Source of the DNA: Promerops cafer
Taxonomy: Eukaryota; Chordata; Aves; Passeriformes; Nectariniidae
Direction: 5' to 3'
Assembly (NCBI GenBank): GCA_013398275.1
Contig: VZSE01005988.1
Coordinates: 434,001-498,000 of the forward strand
DNA length: 64,000 bases
The position numbers and the translations under genes are program-made. Below, piece by piece: positions 1 to 14,793 of this stretch (within the stretch, counting starts at the first letter, position 1; every line of letters starts with the position of its first letter). The notes under the pieces were generated by a model. That model saw nothing but the letters and a program-made list of their open reading frames with translations, made no database searches and had not been told where the DNA came from.

Positions 1-494
1 AAATGCAGTAATACAAAACAACACTGACAGAGTCAGAACATGACCTGACACCCTGTTGGTGGTAGCAGTCCAGTTAAATGGTGGCTGCAGTCCTCCTGGA
101 GTGGCAGATGTTGAAGCAGTGATCCTCTAAAAGGGTGTAGTTTTCCTCTGAAGGTCCAGTGGTGCTGTAGATGGGCCTGGTCTTCCTCTGGGAACCCAGT
201 GGAAAAAGGCTGCCTCTAGTGTTCCAAGTGTCAGACTATATCCAGGTAGGAATTCCTGGCTCCTCCACCTGGGTGGAGCATCTCACAGTGGGATGATGTA
301 ATTCTATCAGTCATGCAGTGAGACTCAATGGTGCGTTAACAGAAGATACCTCCCTGGAGGGAGGATGGGTTGTGGAAGAGACTAAGAAAACTGCCCCACC
401 TGGTACCCAATTAACAGAAGATAACTCCCCACCTCTAACAGATGGCAACAGAATACACACCCCTGGCCACACCTTGCATTTGCAACCTAAAACA
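1..494 (-). mobile_element. ERV LTR (solo or partial), cut by window start
   Basis: Read on the - strand, the element opens with TGTTTTAGG at position 494 and runs off the window at position 1. It is more GC-rich than the following DNA and resembles the ERVL-class LTRs common in passerine genomes; that family assignment is from memory, not from a search. Short related motifs (AACAGAAGATA) occur twice, near 339 and 413. No gag or pol reading frame lies on the right-hand side, so this is the outer (U3) end. Whether it is a solo LTR or one end of a provirus cannot be decided without sequence to the left. Confidence 0.65.
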
Positions 495-756
495 TGAGGC
501 TTTCAGTATCTCTCTCATACGGGCACAAAATCCTGAAAGACCTTGTAGTGATGTGCAACACAGGGGAAAACTGAGGAACACTGATGTTTATCCAGGGAAT
601 TAAATGTCAGTGAGGTTGCTCCAATTTTGCCACATGAATTCTTCCAGAAAATAGGAGACAGGATGTACTCTCCCACCTTATTGACAGGAGGAAAAGGAAT
701 GTTGTTGTCCATGCTTGCTTATCATAAGTATTTAATACTGCATAAATTAATAGAAA

Positions 757-799
757 TGTGTGTGTCTGTATATATATATATAGAGAGAGAGAGAGAAAG
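757..799. repeat. Compound microsatellite TG/TA/GA
   Basis: A short TG run passes into (TA)n and then (GA)n without a break. It is a simple-sequence repeat and probably length-polymorphic. Confidence 0.85.
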
Positions 800-3700
800 A
801 TAGCTATTGATATAAATACATATAAAACCCCCAAACCCTATCAAAACAGGAAACATCTTTGCTTCTGCTTTTTCACTGGAGGAAGGATCAAAGAAGAAGC
901 AATGTGCAACAGATGTTAGTCACATGGCTTAATGCAGTATGATGTATAAAATACAGAATACAAAATACATACAGAATACAAATTTGCTTCCCATTTGATT
1001 GTTGTTAGTAGATAATCTCAACTGAAATCCAGTCAAAATAGTCCCAAATTACACAAGTTAAGATAACTGAATTAGTCCTCCTCACACATCGAATTGATTT
1101 TGAATGGTAAGCCTTGAAAAAGACTTTCCAAACTTTGTGCATATGTTACTTAAACCAGTGCTGTTCTGTCATGAACTTTTGTTTATAGATTGTGTATTTC
1201 CAGGACTGATTTTCTCAAACATATAAAGATTAAATGTTAAATGATGAGTCCTGTAGCAGTCCATTTTTATTTTATGATTTATACTAATTTATTAACGTTC
1301 CTTTAAAGCTTAATGAAAGTGAGATTTTATTTTCTACATTAGGCAAAAACTTTTTTTTTCAGTTGTCAAACTATGAAAAAATCATATTTTACCAGTACAA
1401 GTCTGCACACTCTATCTCAATTGGTATTGTAGCAATAGTCAGTTGAAAATTACGTGTATTTTAACAGTCTTTCTTATGAATTACATGTTTTCATTATGAT
1501 AGGATTGCTTTTTTAGTTAATTAATATTCAAGTGGGAATTGCTCCAAAAGCTATTAGGACACATTGATACAAACTTTACACCCTGTGTAACAGAGTGTAA
1601 ACCTGCCCCCAGTGATTTCATAGGTAGCTCAATAGTGTAATGAGCCCCTTTAGAAAGTGACTTTAATGGTAAATGGTTGGGTTTACTGTTTAGTTGCACT
1701 ACAGAAGTTAACAAAACTGAATCAAAAAGGTGTGTTAAGGTAACTCTGCACTGTGCTTTTGTTTTCGTACACATGCTAACAGGTGTTACGTATGCAGTAA
1801 ATTATTAACAGGTATAAGCTATTGAATATATTGCATATTTGGTGTGAAACTGTACTGTACAAGATTGGGTAGTACATTCTAGACACTCTGAAATTATTCT
1901 TTTATTGAAGAGTAGTTGTGTCTTCAATTAAAACCTGAGAAGATAGGTGGCAACCTTTTGTAGAAATGTGTAGAGAACGTTTCCAGTGTTTTAATAGCAG
2001 TGTTAGCAGTTTACTTAATGCAAAAGACAGCATCCCCTTTTCTGAGGTATTTTTCAGTTGTTTGACATTAGGGGCAGAGCAGGGGTGCTATTTTTAAATA
2101 GAATTAAACAGGTAAATACTTTATCCTTAGCAATGTCTGGCATCTCCCAGCAAAAGAACTTTTAATTAACATCTGCATAACAAGTCTGAAATGCACCAAA
2201 TTTGTTACATTTGCATTCTAAATTGATTATTAATAATATTTCAGGAGTGTAGGGCAGGAATAATTTATATCTTTCTCCATCTCAAAGCAAATTAGTTTTT
2301 TACTTGTGTCTTTCTCTTTAGTCATATATTATCTTAAATATGATCCATTGTGAAGGTAAGGAATGGAGTTTGTTATTATTTTGTCCCAGCAGCATTTGTT
2401 TATGAGTTTATATTTGTGGGCTGTTGTAATAATTTGACCTCAAATGGACATATTTGAACTCCTATAAAAAATTATGTTCTAAACAATCTACTGCTTAAAA
2501 GGAGTGCTGAACATGTCAAAACAAAAATACCTTTCCAGTAATAACCACCTTGAAAGTAGAAAATAACACAGTTGTCAGTTTTTTTATTTCATGCAGGTGA
2601 AGATACCAAACATTTATAATTATATTTTCCCTCTGCTTACAAATAATGTCACATATAAATCACATTATTGTGATAGCAGACCATTAAAAACTGTGCAGGC
2701 CAAAAGATCAGGAGGGTTTCACTTCTCTTTTTTTCCCTCGGTGATTTACTGTTACTTAGAATGAATTTTAACATAGATTAATTTTAAGTTAAATGGGCAC
2801 AACACATGCTGAAGATGACATAATCTTACAGCTATATTTTCATTAAGAGAACTCTGGCCATCTCTAGATGTACTGCCTTTTCTCTGTCTATTCACAATTA
2901 GTCATCATTACTCCCAGAGGTTTTCTCAGAATTGCCATAACTTCTCAGTCTCATGAAAAAGTCAACATTCTCCACAGTTTGTATTCTTCACATTTTCAGT
3001 AATACATATTTGGTAGTTTTTGAAAGTATTGCTGCCTGAATGCCTGGCTGAGGTGTGACCACTGTTCTGCTGTGGGCCACCTGGAACTGAATACATTTTC
3101 TGTTTTTCTTAAAGTGCTGAGCCCTCCTCAGATCACTGCACATACTTTGTAGCCAGAAGAAATTTCATAAATGTAACTGGCCTAAAAAACTTTGATTCAA
3201 TGTAATATGGCCTGCTCTTTTAAAACACCTGCGTAAATCTTGTTAATGCTAGTGGACATTGCATGCTTGCAAAGAGGGGGAAGGATAACCATGTGTCTGA
3301 GATTTATATGGTCTTTGTGATGTTATTTGTAATAATTTCTGTGTTGCATTCAGGCATAGGTTTTTCTTCACAGGGTTCATATTGATGTCAGTAGGAGGTA
3401 TGCTTTCATAACTGCAGAATGTAATTGTTTGTTTTTAACTACATAGCATATGGATCAGCGCTCAGAACCCAAGCTTATTGGAGCCAGAGAAATACCTACA
3501 TAGAGAGACATGGGTGAAATGGCTGTAAATATGCATGTAGATTTAGATATCTTAATCTAACATAATATGTCTGAAAATGCAAGATACCAACATTAAAATG
3601 TTGATCTTGGCACTTGGGAAAATAACAGAGACATGAGCACTCCAAATCAGTTTATGAATATAACTTTTCTTTGGATAAAAAAAAAACTGAAATCAAACCT

Positions 3701-4506
3701 TGAATTAAACTACTATCAGTCGATGGATGTTCTAGAAAGCTTGCCCTCTACCTCATATTTTTTGTGTAGCCAGACGGAGCTAAGCACAAATTATCCAGAT
3801 CTGAATGTAATATTGTTGTGCTGTAATCTTGTTGTGGAGTTAATGATACAAGATCAGATTTTTAAAAGGGCTGTTATTATATTAAAGTTTTCTTAGTCTG
3901 CTAGCTTGTTCCTTTTGATTAAATTTTGCTTTTAGTATTTCATGTTGATACAAGAATAAATCCTTCATGTTTATAAACTGTTATCACAGTGATCTTTTTT
4001 TTTCTTTCTCTTCTTGACTTGACTGAAACTGTGAGACATAAATTAAAACTAGCCACTTTCTCACATCATTTTAGCATTCTGTTTTCCACATGTGTATGGT
4101 ACTTCACCGTGTGATTTTTTGAATAAGCAGTTTTATGTCTCCTTGTGTTGATTGCAAATGAATCCATGATCTACAATATACAGTGTTTCTACTTCTGTGT
4201 ATCTTTTACATGTACTATCCATATAGTTACCACTAATACTGCATGTACAGTGAAAAAGATTGCATTATATGTGTCCAGTGTGTGTTTTAAACAGTTAAAA
4301 CGTTTGCTCATTTTCTTCCTCCAAAGGTATGGGTGTGTCTAGTAGTTGGGCTTTTGGAATAAGTTGAAACCCCTTTGAAACTTGAAAGTTGAAACTTTCT
4401 TTTTCAAAAGAAAGAGATTTTTCATTGTTGCCTATTTTTATATAATTTTATAAAATATAAGCAGTGTGGTCCAAATTATCTGCTTGTGTTAATAGGCATG
4501 AGGTTA

Positions 4507-4586
4507 TATTATGGTTAACCTGTGTATTGCAGTATTATTAACCTATGTATGTATTGTATTATGGATAACCTGAGTAAATCAGGTGG
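4507..4586. repeat. Imperfect tandem repeat, about 26-bp unit, three copies
   Basis: Three related units share TATTATGGTTAACCTGTG-like sequence (about 4507, 4533 and 4557). The middle unit has lost a few bases. This is a local slippage-type duplication with no coding content. Confidence 0.6.
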
Positions 4587-7500
4587 CTAAATTCTAATCT
4601 GATTTGTTTCCCTATTAATATTCTCTTTTCCAAAATTGTTGAGAAAAGCGTAGATGAGAGAATTTAGTTGTATTCTTTGTATTTGGTATCAAGTGACCAA
4701 GATTTTTCATCTTGTGTGCAAGTTCCTGTCATGAGACTAAACTAGCAAATTTTGTTGTTTCAACTGCTTCCTCAAGACCCTAGCTTTTCACCTGACTTGG
4801 CTGAGTTCACTTGACTGGTCTGGCAATATAGGATTTACTTAAGGTAGTTGCTCTGTGTGGCTAATCTGTGGTGCTGTCATCTGGAAATAACACTAGGATC
4901 TCCTAGACACTGTGGGTCTCAATACTTGTGCCAGAAGAACAGTTAGCTTTCTGTGGACTCCTGAAGGAGAGACTGGAAAGAAAGAGGTAGCATCCAGGTT
5001 TTTGTTTATGGTAGTGCCTGCCTTCTTGGGGTTCAGATTCAAAAGCCATACAGGTTTGAAGTAGATTACATAGTGTCTCCTCTGAGTGACTGTCAGTGCA
5101 CATGTTCCACTTTGGAGTGTAATTGCACCCGTGCAACTGAGCTGATATAGCATTTTCTAGGCAAAAGAATCTGTATCTTCTACCCATCTAGAGTTTTTTT
5201 GTGCTCTGCACTGAGTGCAGGGAGGGCAATGCGCATCTTCCATTCTTTGATGTCTCTCAGTTTTGGCTTTTGCTTAGTAGAGCTTCCTGTGGCTTCTAGT
5301 CTGTAGTTTTATCTCTTCTAAGATCATGGAAGTGAATTTTTAAAAACCCAAACAAACAAGTTTGTAAACAATCTCAAATTATAAATATCTAGACCTCCTG
5401 TGGTATTTTAAAGTCTGAGTTTGCAAAACCTGTGAATATGGATAGTATACACATGCATTTGTGTTTCATTAAATCTAAGTGATTGTGCCCCTGCTATACT
5501 TTTGTTTATGATTCTGTTTCACTCTTTCCACAGGAGTTAGACAAACAGAAAGTTGAATTATATGCAGCATTTTAAAACCAAACAACCTTTTCCCAAGTGC
5601 ATAATTCAAAGGAAGAAAAAGGCAGTGTTCAAATGGAAAGAATTGTGCTGATACAGCCTGATGTTACAGTTCTGTAGTTCCAATGGAGCGAGACAAGGAA
5701 TCGCAAGATAATTTACTTTTCTAGGTCATGAATTACCTGTTGCTCCTTACGACTAAGAGAAATTAACTAAGAGATATGGATGTGAGACTGACAGGCTCAT
5801 TACAACTTTTCAGTGGTTTGAGAAATGGGTTTTTTCTGGTTAAATTGTTGGTGTTCTCAACTTTGTTAAAAATATCTGCTCTCTTAATTTTTTTATTAAG
5901 TCAGGAAGGCACAGTGAAGCTCTAGCAAAGGCCAACACCTGATGGTTTCTTGCTACAGAATGTTTAAATTGAATGTGACCTGATCATTCACCAACAAGGA
6001 ACTTGCATATAAGGATGGGTTTTATGGGTTTTTTTTGCACATTACTAATTGCAGAGAGCAGCGTGCTGCTCCAGGAGCTTCTGATGAAACTCTGTGCAAT
6101 AGTTTCCATCACATGTTCCTTTATGAGATACCAGGGAATGAGGTGGTTTTTTATTTGTGGGGTGTGTATTGTAATGTGTTTTGCCAAGACCTGGCAATTT
6201 CTTTGTGTAATGTTTGTCTGGGCGCAGTGAGGGAGTGTTTGAGATGGTCTCTGCTTCTGTGTCCTCTGAATGCTGAAGATACCCACCTCCCCATTGTTAT
6301 ACCCAGGTGGTACACGCTCTGCTTTCCCACTGTTTGATTCATAGTCTTATATAAGAAGGAGTTGGCTCTGAGTTTCAGCTGGAGGTAATTCTCATAGAAA
6401 GCTATGAAAAAATTAGTGGTGTGTTATCTGATTCCGCTGTTGAGAAAGATTGCTTGCTTCTTTAGGAAGTCTCATCTGCGGATTTAATAGATTCTGCTAA
6501 TGCTGTGACATCATAGTTGGAGACAGCTTTTTTTTGTAAGAGGCACATTTTTACTCATTCGTCTGATAATTACTGGTCAATGAGTCAATCTTCTCAATTT
6601 AGAGCCTTCTGTTTTAATTTGGGGTGTGGGTATTGAATGCTTATTGACTGTCATGGCAAGCCAATTGTTGGACTTAATAATTTACTGAAATTGTAAACTT
6701 GTCCAAAGCTTTATGTGTTTAAATGCTGTATAGATGTGAATATCAGAATAAAATACTAGTCTGAGATACATGGATGTCTCTCTCCCACTGAAATAGCAAG
6801 TCATACATACACATGTGAAGGGCTGATCTAGGCTTTAAGCATTTTCTCAAATAGTTATAGGGTATGAACATAGTTTGCTTTTATTTCTCTGTCTGAGGAT
6901 CCCTAAAAGGGCTCAGAACAGTCAAGAACAACTTCTTCACAGATTAGTATTAGTGATTGCTTCAAGTGTTCACCTTCTACATTGAATTTCTTGCTTTACT
7001 TTTTTCTCTTTTTCAGATTTGCTATTGCCTTTTTTAAAAATTTGTATGCAGGGCATACTTTTGACTGGCAAGAGACCTTAAGCTGATGAACTGTTTGAGT
7101 CTGATTAGAATCTTGCCCATGGACAATGACATAAGTATCAAACCTCTCACGTAGTCAGCCCTTATACCTCTAGGGAAGAACAGTTTGTTCTTAGCATAGC
7201 TTTGCTTATGCTTTTGGTGTTTATAGCATGCTTGTACTGCTGTTTCTGCTTTTATACTACAACCATTTCAAATTTCCAAATTATCAAATAAAGCTGCAAC
7301 ACTGCAGTGGCCAGCAAAACAAGCAAAACAACAGGTTTATGATTGAAATTCTTCCAATGTTTCAAATTGGAAGAAGTATAGTACACATTCACAGTACAGA
7401 ATTCCTTGAAGAAAAGCCTCTTCTGCATATTCAGAATAAATCAGCATTATAGATTGGAGATTTCCTTTACTGGGCTGTTTTATGCCTAAAAGACATTTCT

Positions 7501-9483
7501 TATACATGCAGGACTTAGTGATGTGGGCATCATATAGTGATGTATGTGGGGGAGCATTTTTCCCATCAGAAATATTATGCTGCCACTTCCTTACCCAACT
7601 CTGTGTCTGCTCTTGTGTGTATATACTTAATAGTATATTTAGTTTTGGTCTAGAATGCTACCTAATTGTCCTGGCAGAATTCTGACTGGCAAATGAGAGT
7701 TGATCGGAGTCCCTCTTGTGGAGTGTGGGTTAAGGCTTCATAAGAAAATCTAAGATCAGAGCATAGGAAAGCTTTCCTAAGAGCTTTGTGCTTGCAGTTA
7801 TATACACAAACACAGATACCTTCAGAGTTTGCCAGTGTCTTGGATTAGTTCCTGCTTGTTAATGTTGTAGAATTAAACTACTAAGATAATAAGAGATTGA
7901 AGGAAATGGCTGGTAGTTGAGGATCTTATTGAGGGCAAAGAGCTTTTTTGTGGTTGTATGTGTTACTTCTGCCTTACATCTGGTGCTTGTTACATAGCTG
8001 AAGGAGGAGATACTGGGGATCTGAAGGATGCTTTGAGACCTGTCTTTTTTGGAAGAGGGGATGGGACCACATAATTTATTAATTAATTCACATACGTAGA
8101 TGTTTTAGTCCTTTTGTCATAAAGCTGGGATTTAAAAAGATAAAGGCTTTAACCCTGTCGGCAGACGCTAAGCTTTATAACAGATTCAGTGTGAGTATAA
8201 ATGTGAAATATGGTTGGAAGGTCCTGTGCTGCCCTTTGCCACAGTTGTTACACACTGGCAACTGTTGTTGTTGTCATATATAGCAGTTTTTACTGCCATT
8301 AATAAAAGGCAGAGAAGTGTTGGTAGTGCACCGAAACACCCCAGTATTCCTCTCACTGTGAGGCTCACAGAAGTTGTTTAGTGTTTACTTATTAGACTTA
8401 AGACACCCATGCTGACACCATAATTCTTGCAAACTATCTGCAAGCTGGCTCATTTCTGTTAATTTGGTGGTTTGAAATGACTTTGTGTTATCTTACTATC
8501 TTTAGCTTTTTTATTGTAAACCACAGGAAAAGTTTTTTCAGTATTATTGTGCTACTTCGAGCATAGTCCTATACTAGTGATCACAGTGGAAGTTATAGCA
8601 ATGGTCTGCTCTTTTATATGTAATTCGTTGAGAGTTTTTAAACTTTTTGTTTTAATCTTATTCTTTGTTTATGATCTGCCTAGAAACCACCCTCTTGATC
8701 ACATAATTTTCAGGCTCTTGACATTTGAATGCAATGAATACATGGAATTCTTAATGGTGGGTGCTTTTAAGCTTTACAGTGCCAATAAATCTGGCAAAAC
8801 CCTCAAGCAATGGCGTGGATTTCTTGGTGTTTTGTTCCCTCTCTCCTTTTTGAAAAGGTTCCTTGATTTAAAAATGTAGGGCTGGTAACTATTGTTTTTA
8901 TTACTAATGCTCAAATATCAAAGCAGGTGTTCCAACAAACCTTACTTTCATTATAACCTGCTTATTTTAAGCTTAACTGGTGTGAGTTAGCTCTCTCTGG
9001 CAGTAGATTATTTCTCTTTTCTGAGGTGCAGGAAGGTGTTCTAATTTCTTCCTTGACATGCAAGTACAAGCAGAGAAGACTGAATAGAACTGGTTTGATA
9101 TAGTATTTTGTCATGACATGAATATCCTCATGCTTGTTTTGGAAATGTTCAATGGAATACAGAACATTCATTAAATCACAATGAAAAACGTGTTGAAAGG
9201 AGAAGGGACATTATAGGACACATTGTGGGGAATCTGGGCGGTAGTGATATTAATGTTTTAGTTTATGCTTGTACTGAGACTGTTGCAGCAAATGCACTGA
9301 TAAAGACAATGAAATGAGGGATGGTTGTTATAATTCACTTACACTAAACATCTGAAAAAAAGTTCTTTGCTAGATTCCGCGCTTTCTCTGCCACTGCCAA
9401 AGTTTTAAGGTTTTTATATTGTATGCAGAGCAGACTTCTCTGATGTGTAGGTGATGTTAAAATTATTCTGCATCCCTCTTATA

Positions 9484-9513
9484 GGGAAGAATATTATTTG
9501 AAATAATATTCCC
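9484..9513. repeat. Short AT-rich inverted repeat
   Basis: The arms GAATATTATTT and AAATAATATTC (11 bp each) are perfectly complementary around a single G at 9500, with GGG and CCC just outside. It could extrude as a cruciform, but it is too short for a microRNA precursor. Confidence 0.6.
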
Positions 9514-12500
9514 ATGCCTATATGAGTAAAGGAACAGTTTCGTTAGAACTCCTAAAATACATTAAACTACATCAGTTGCACTTCGTAAACAATTTCATCT
9601 GAAGCCTCCTTCCATCTGTTCCAGCCAAATAATTGCAACATTGATTAACTTTTGGAAAAAAATGCTAATGAAAAGCATCCATGCTTTCCAAAGGGGATCT
9701 CTAATACTATTAAATGCTAAACATTTAATACAGTTATAAACAGGTTTTCCTGCCTTATTTTATATTTCAGTGATTAAATTTCTGACATAGATTTCTTCTG
9801 ATTGTGCTGACTAAGGAAAAGTTGGGTTGTTTGGGGTTTTATTTGAGAAAAGATGAATGGTGTAACTACAGAATTTTTCAAAATGTTGTCAAACTACAAT
9901 AGTTTGTTCCATAAAAGTTAGCACCTATTGCTTGTGGGTCATTATATTTGACTGGAAATTTGAAATTTTTTTTTCATTTTTCCAAGAGCTGATACGTGAT
10001 ACATTACAGTTCGAGTGTTGTCATATGTATTTTCTCTGCACACACTGATGCTTCCCACCAGTTTGTGGCTGTTGTAGATTTCACTTTTGGACTAGTGGGA
10101 ATCTTGTGATATAGACTGAGAGTTAAACTGTTAAAATGGGTAAAGGAATGTGTGCAAGAACAGTTTCTCCTTAGGGAGATCAGAAGGACAAGTATACTGC
10201 TGAGTGTGCTGCCAAGGACAAGAAAAGGGTGCTGTGTGTTTCCTTTTTCTGTGAGGGAATTGGGTTTGTGTAGGATTTGGGGTAAATGAGTTGGGATGAA
10301 TGGGTTTGAGTATATGAAAAATCTGCTTGGACATTGTGGTTTGTGAATAAAATACGAACTCTGTTTTCTCAGATAGTTTTTGGATTTCCTTTGTCTGTGG
10401 TAGCATGAAGGAAATAGGTGGTTTAACTCCTTTCAATTTAAAGACCTGTCTGATTTTGTGCTGGGTGGCAGGCATCTGGTTTGTGATGACTATCTGCTCT
10501 TTCCACAATATTGTGTAAATTCTACCTCTGCTTAACAAAGCAGGCTACTATGTGCTTTGCTATTACAAGTTTATAATAATTTTGACTTCTAAGTCTAGTT
10601 GTAAATGTTGAAACATTTTGAACAGTGAAGTCATATTCATTTGATAATGTGACATTCATGATATGATGCTGCATTGGTATTTATTAATTTCCTTTTAATT
10701 ATAGAATAATTTTAGATTTTCAACTTTCTCTAAGATTACTTGGAAAGTTGTTCTCCTCTGCTTAAATTGTTTGAAGGTAAAAGTTAAGGTAGTGTTTTGA
10801 ATTATAAGGAGGCAGTACAGTGAATTTAATTTATTGTATGCAGAGCTATTTTGTCTAATAAACATGAAGGAATTTGCTCTTAGGAATGCGGGGTTTTTTT
10901 GTATGATCACCAGCTTGGTAATGATAGATAGCGAGTTAAAGCAATGAGATAATTCTGAATAGCCTTGTTAGTCTTCTTGACAGTAACCTTATAGACCACC
11001 GAAAGAGAGGTGCATATCATTTGGTCACTGAACAATTTTTTTAGCAACCTAAATTAGACCTTAGCATGTTGAAATGCAGAAAGAGATTTGTTGTCAGTGA
11101 TAGAAATGGCTTTGCTACTATCTTCTACATCTTACATATATATCTTGCAATATTTAATATACTACTGTCTTTGCAAATAAAATTTTTTGCACTTTTCAGG
11201 GCTAGCTGAAGCACCATTGTATTTTACTTACAGTACAGTGCTGCAGACAAAAATGCAGCATATCAGAGACAAAATTATTAGTTTGCAAAGAATGCAAAGT
11301 TATTTCTAAGTGACTGTAGAACATTACTTTGAACTGCTTACGGAAAATTTTTCTCCTCTCCACTGGCTTCAGTAGCATAAAAAGGTAAAATAATCTTCAG
11401 GGCCAGTGCTGCTTTTCTAATCTTGTGTGATGTATTTCTAATGCTAAACATTACATATTGATAGTACATAGTAGGTATGTAAAGGCAGTATGTGCAAGTT
11501 ACATCTTGGAACAAACAGATAACAGATAAATTCCTCTTTCTGAATCCCATTATTAAGTTTGAGTTATCATGTTTTCTTCGCACAAATTTGATATACTAAA
11601 TATGTGCTGAAACAGTGCAAAGAAAACTGTTTTTATTCACTCACTACGCTACAACAATTGGAATACTATAATAATTCAGTGGCACAAAGATGCCCGATTT
11701 TAAAAAAATATCTGCCTTTATTTCAAGGAAAGAGTTGAGGATAAAATGAAGTTGTGCTATTGGTCTACAGTCTTTGTGAAGTCTTAGCTTCACATAATTT
11801 TCTGAGAAAAGATTTATTGGCAGAGAAAGTAGAATTCAGCAAATTCTATTTATTCACTAAACAACTTCTTTTTTAAAAAAAAGCCACAGTGGACACATCC
11901 TTGTACAGCTGGTATATATACAAACAGTCTCTGCTTAACAGCTGTTTACCTTTTCTCTTAAAATATCTGAGAAACAGGCCTCTGCTTTTCACCAGTTCCT
12001 GTTGTTACTCTGTTGTCTGGTAGTGCCAGATTATATAGGTAATTCTGTCTTAAAACTTAACTTTTTCTGTGGCCAGTTGTTCTGAGCTAATACAACAGTG
12101 CATATGTATACATGCAAGTTCTTTAAGTTCCCAGAAAAGAAAATGTACTACAGTCACAGAGGTATTTCTTCACTTTGTGAGAAAAAACAGCTACACCCTG
12201 TTTGTATATGTCTGTATAACTAATATTTGTGGTGGATTCTCAGTTAATTAAATTTAAATCTGCTGGAGTTATAGCTATAGAGTGATGGCTGTCGGCAGGA
12301 ACGAGGTCACTGAAGAACTTTTATCTCCAGAACTTGGAACTGAGCTCTGAGAAATGCACTGAGAGTTGTTGTCCCTTGGAGAGTCAGGCCATGGAGAGAG
12401 TAACAGGTTCTTATTTCTACCTGTGACTAACGAGTGGTGGGGACAGCATGGTAGACCTAGAGGTTTGAATCCAGGATATAACCTCAGTACAGAATTTATA

Positions 12501-13684
12501 TTTTTAGGTGTTTTCTAATCTAAAGCCGACAAGCTGTATTACAGTTTAAGTTGCAGTCAAGCATGTGTGTACAGTTTGCCACAGACACACTCATACTTGA
12601 AGCCAGTCTCAAGGAGTGTTGTGCCACTATAAAATGTAAAGCAATTGCACTATCTGTGGAGATTAACTAGATTTACAGCAGAGTGACTGGATTTGGCGGT
12701 AAAACTGCTAGCTATTTGGAAGTGCACGTTGGTAGTCCCTGAAAAATTACACAGTTTACACAACTTTTTGGTCATCAGGTTCATAAATCTAAATTGATGT
12801 GAATTGCAAATACCATTTGAGGTTTAAAAAAAATCGATCAATGCTGACAAGACAGAATAAGTAGAAACAAATTTTAACCATTTTGCAAGATGTAGGCTAA
12901 AGTAAGTCTTCAGGGAAATATCCAGAAACGACTGCTTATGCTGCTGGTATTAACTGAATTTAACTGTAAACATAATTACCTTTGGTCTTGGTAGAAATTT
13001 TGGAGTGTGTTCACATCCTGTGAATGGTCTATATCCACATGCAAATATGAATGTGCGGTCTCACAAAAAGAGAGAGGTTTCAATGTACTAGGAGAACTGT
13101 CAGGAGAATACATGGGAAGCAATCAATTTTTTTCTGCTTATTTTAAAATTTAAAATCCATGATGATTTTAAAAAAAATCCAAAACAACTAAACAAAACTA
13201 CTTCAAAATTAGTATCTTTTGACACATGGTAGTGTAGTTGCTGTCATCCTGCAAGACAGGAAGCCACCTCATGGTATTCTTTTGGATTTGGAAAAATACT
13301 TACTTATTAATATAATCTGTGTTAGCATTTTGCCAAATAATTTGGCATTATCAACAACTTCAAAACTGAAATTCTGTCTTCAGGGTTGACTGGATAAATT
13401 CACAAAGCAGAAGTTATCAGGCCACAGAAGAAATGCTGGATGCAATAGATGTTTTTAGAATATAAAGGTGTTGCCTTCTTTTTGGCATCTTTGGAAAGAA
13501 CACGTAATTATAGTCTGTGGCAATGTCCTGGCCAACAGGAAGAGTATTTGTTTAGTCCTTAGGATGGCCTGAAACAAATCTGGAGATGTAAAAAAAGTTA
13601 AATGGATAGATGATGCAAGAGAATAGAAGTTCATTAATGTGTGATACTTAGTATTGTAATTAATTAATGCAGTTCATAGTTATG

Positions 13685-13866
13685 CTAGCTATTTCCAATT
13701 AGACTATCCCTTGCTGTGTGCTTCAGTAATAATAGCAGGATGTTTTTTGTATGATGAATGAAGTAATTCACATGCACACTAGCTACTTCAAGCTAAACTA
13801 TCCCTTTGCTGTATGATTCTACATTAATGTCCTGTATAATGGATAAAGTAATTCTCAGGCACACTG
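13685..13866. repeat. Diverged tandem duplication, about 94-bp unit
   Basis: Two units begin CTAGCTATTTCCAATTAGAC (13685) and CTAGCTACTTCAAGCTAAAC (13779). They stay alignable through an ACTATCCC motif, a TGCTGT motif and AAGTAATTC to the closing CACACT. Point differences and a few small length differences show that the duplication is old. No function is evident. Confidence 0.65.
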
Positions 13867-14765
13867 AAGCTCTTCTATCACTGGATATGATGTAATTTAA
13901 TCTTATTTCTCCATTAGCACAATAAATGGGGCTGTGTGTGAAAGAGAATCTGTGTTTGTTTGTAAGATTTTACTTGGAAATAATCTTCCAAAAAGGAGGA
14001 AAATGAATGCATGGCAAAGAGTCCCATGTTCCCAAAAGATTCTGTTTATAGTTTTTGTTGAACTTAGCATTTATTGTAAGGATGGCAGATTGTTCTAGTT
14101 TTAATAAACATAGTGCTGTTCTGTTCTGTTTTAATATTGCATGATCTGTGGGCTGCCATAAAGTTGTTACAAATTGAAGGGCTGATATAACATGAAATGA
14201 AGCACCTCTTCTGAATGTTCCTTTTGTTCAGCATTTAACAAATTAGTATGTTGACATTTGTCACTGATGGATTTCATTATTTGGTGAAAGGGTTTTAGGG
14301 GGTTTGACAGCATGAATGGTTTGTCCTGCAGACTTTCGAGAATTGATAAAGGCATCTTTGTTCTTTGTATAAAAGCACAACAGATATCTTATTGACTGAC
14401 GCATACAAAAAAGAAGGCTTGTATAGCTGCTGTGCAGAATAAACTAAGAAAATGAAGCCATTACGTATTCTTCTATGTTTTTCTCTCTTCTTTTTTGCTA
14501 ACAGCATGTATCTGCTTAGTCAAAGTAGCCAAAAGCATTGGATATTCATTCAGTAATTTATGTAATTTTTATCAGTTTATATACTCTTTATAGATGACAA
14601 AAATAAGAAAAACAGGTTATGGATAGTAGTACAACTGATTAGATAAATTTCTACATTTCTAAGATGAATGTATATTTGTACAAACAGATGATAAAGGCAT
14701 GTAAGAAATAAGGCATTTTAGCAGTAATGCTGAAAATCAGAAAAGACATGATAGTGTTGGATTTG

Positions 14766-14793
14766 CACCATTCTACACCATTCTACACCATTT
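14766..14793. repeat. 10-bp tandem repeat (CACCATTCTA)
   Basis: Almost three copies of CACCATTCTA stand in a row, the last one decaying to CACCATTTA. Confidence 0.8.

Noticed and set aside
5984..6342. Overlapping frames of 63 to 100 codons on both strands
   Set aside because: They have no domain or conserved motif, overlap each other on opposite strands and show no splice or start context; they look like chance.
10131..10538. 135-codon frame on the - strand
   Set aside because: Low-complexity composition rich in Q, T, P and K, no known motif, and T/G bias of the + strand removes stops. No support for a gene.
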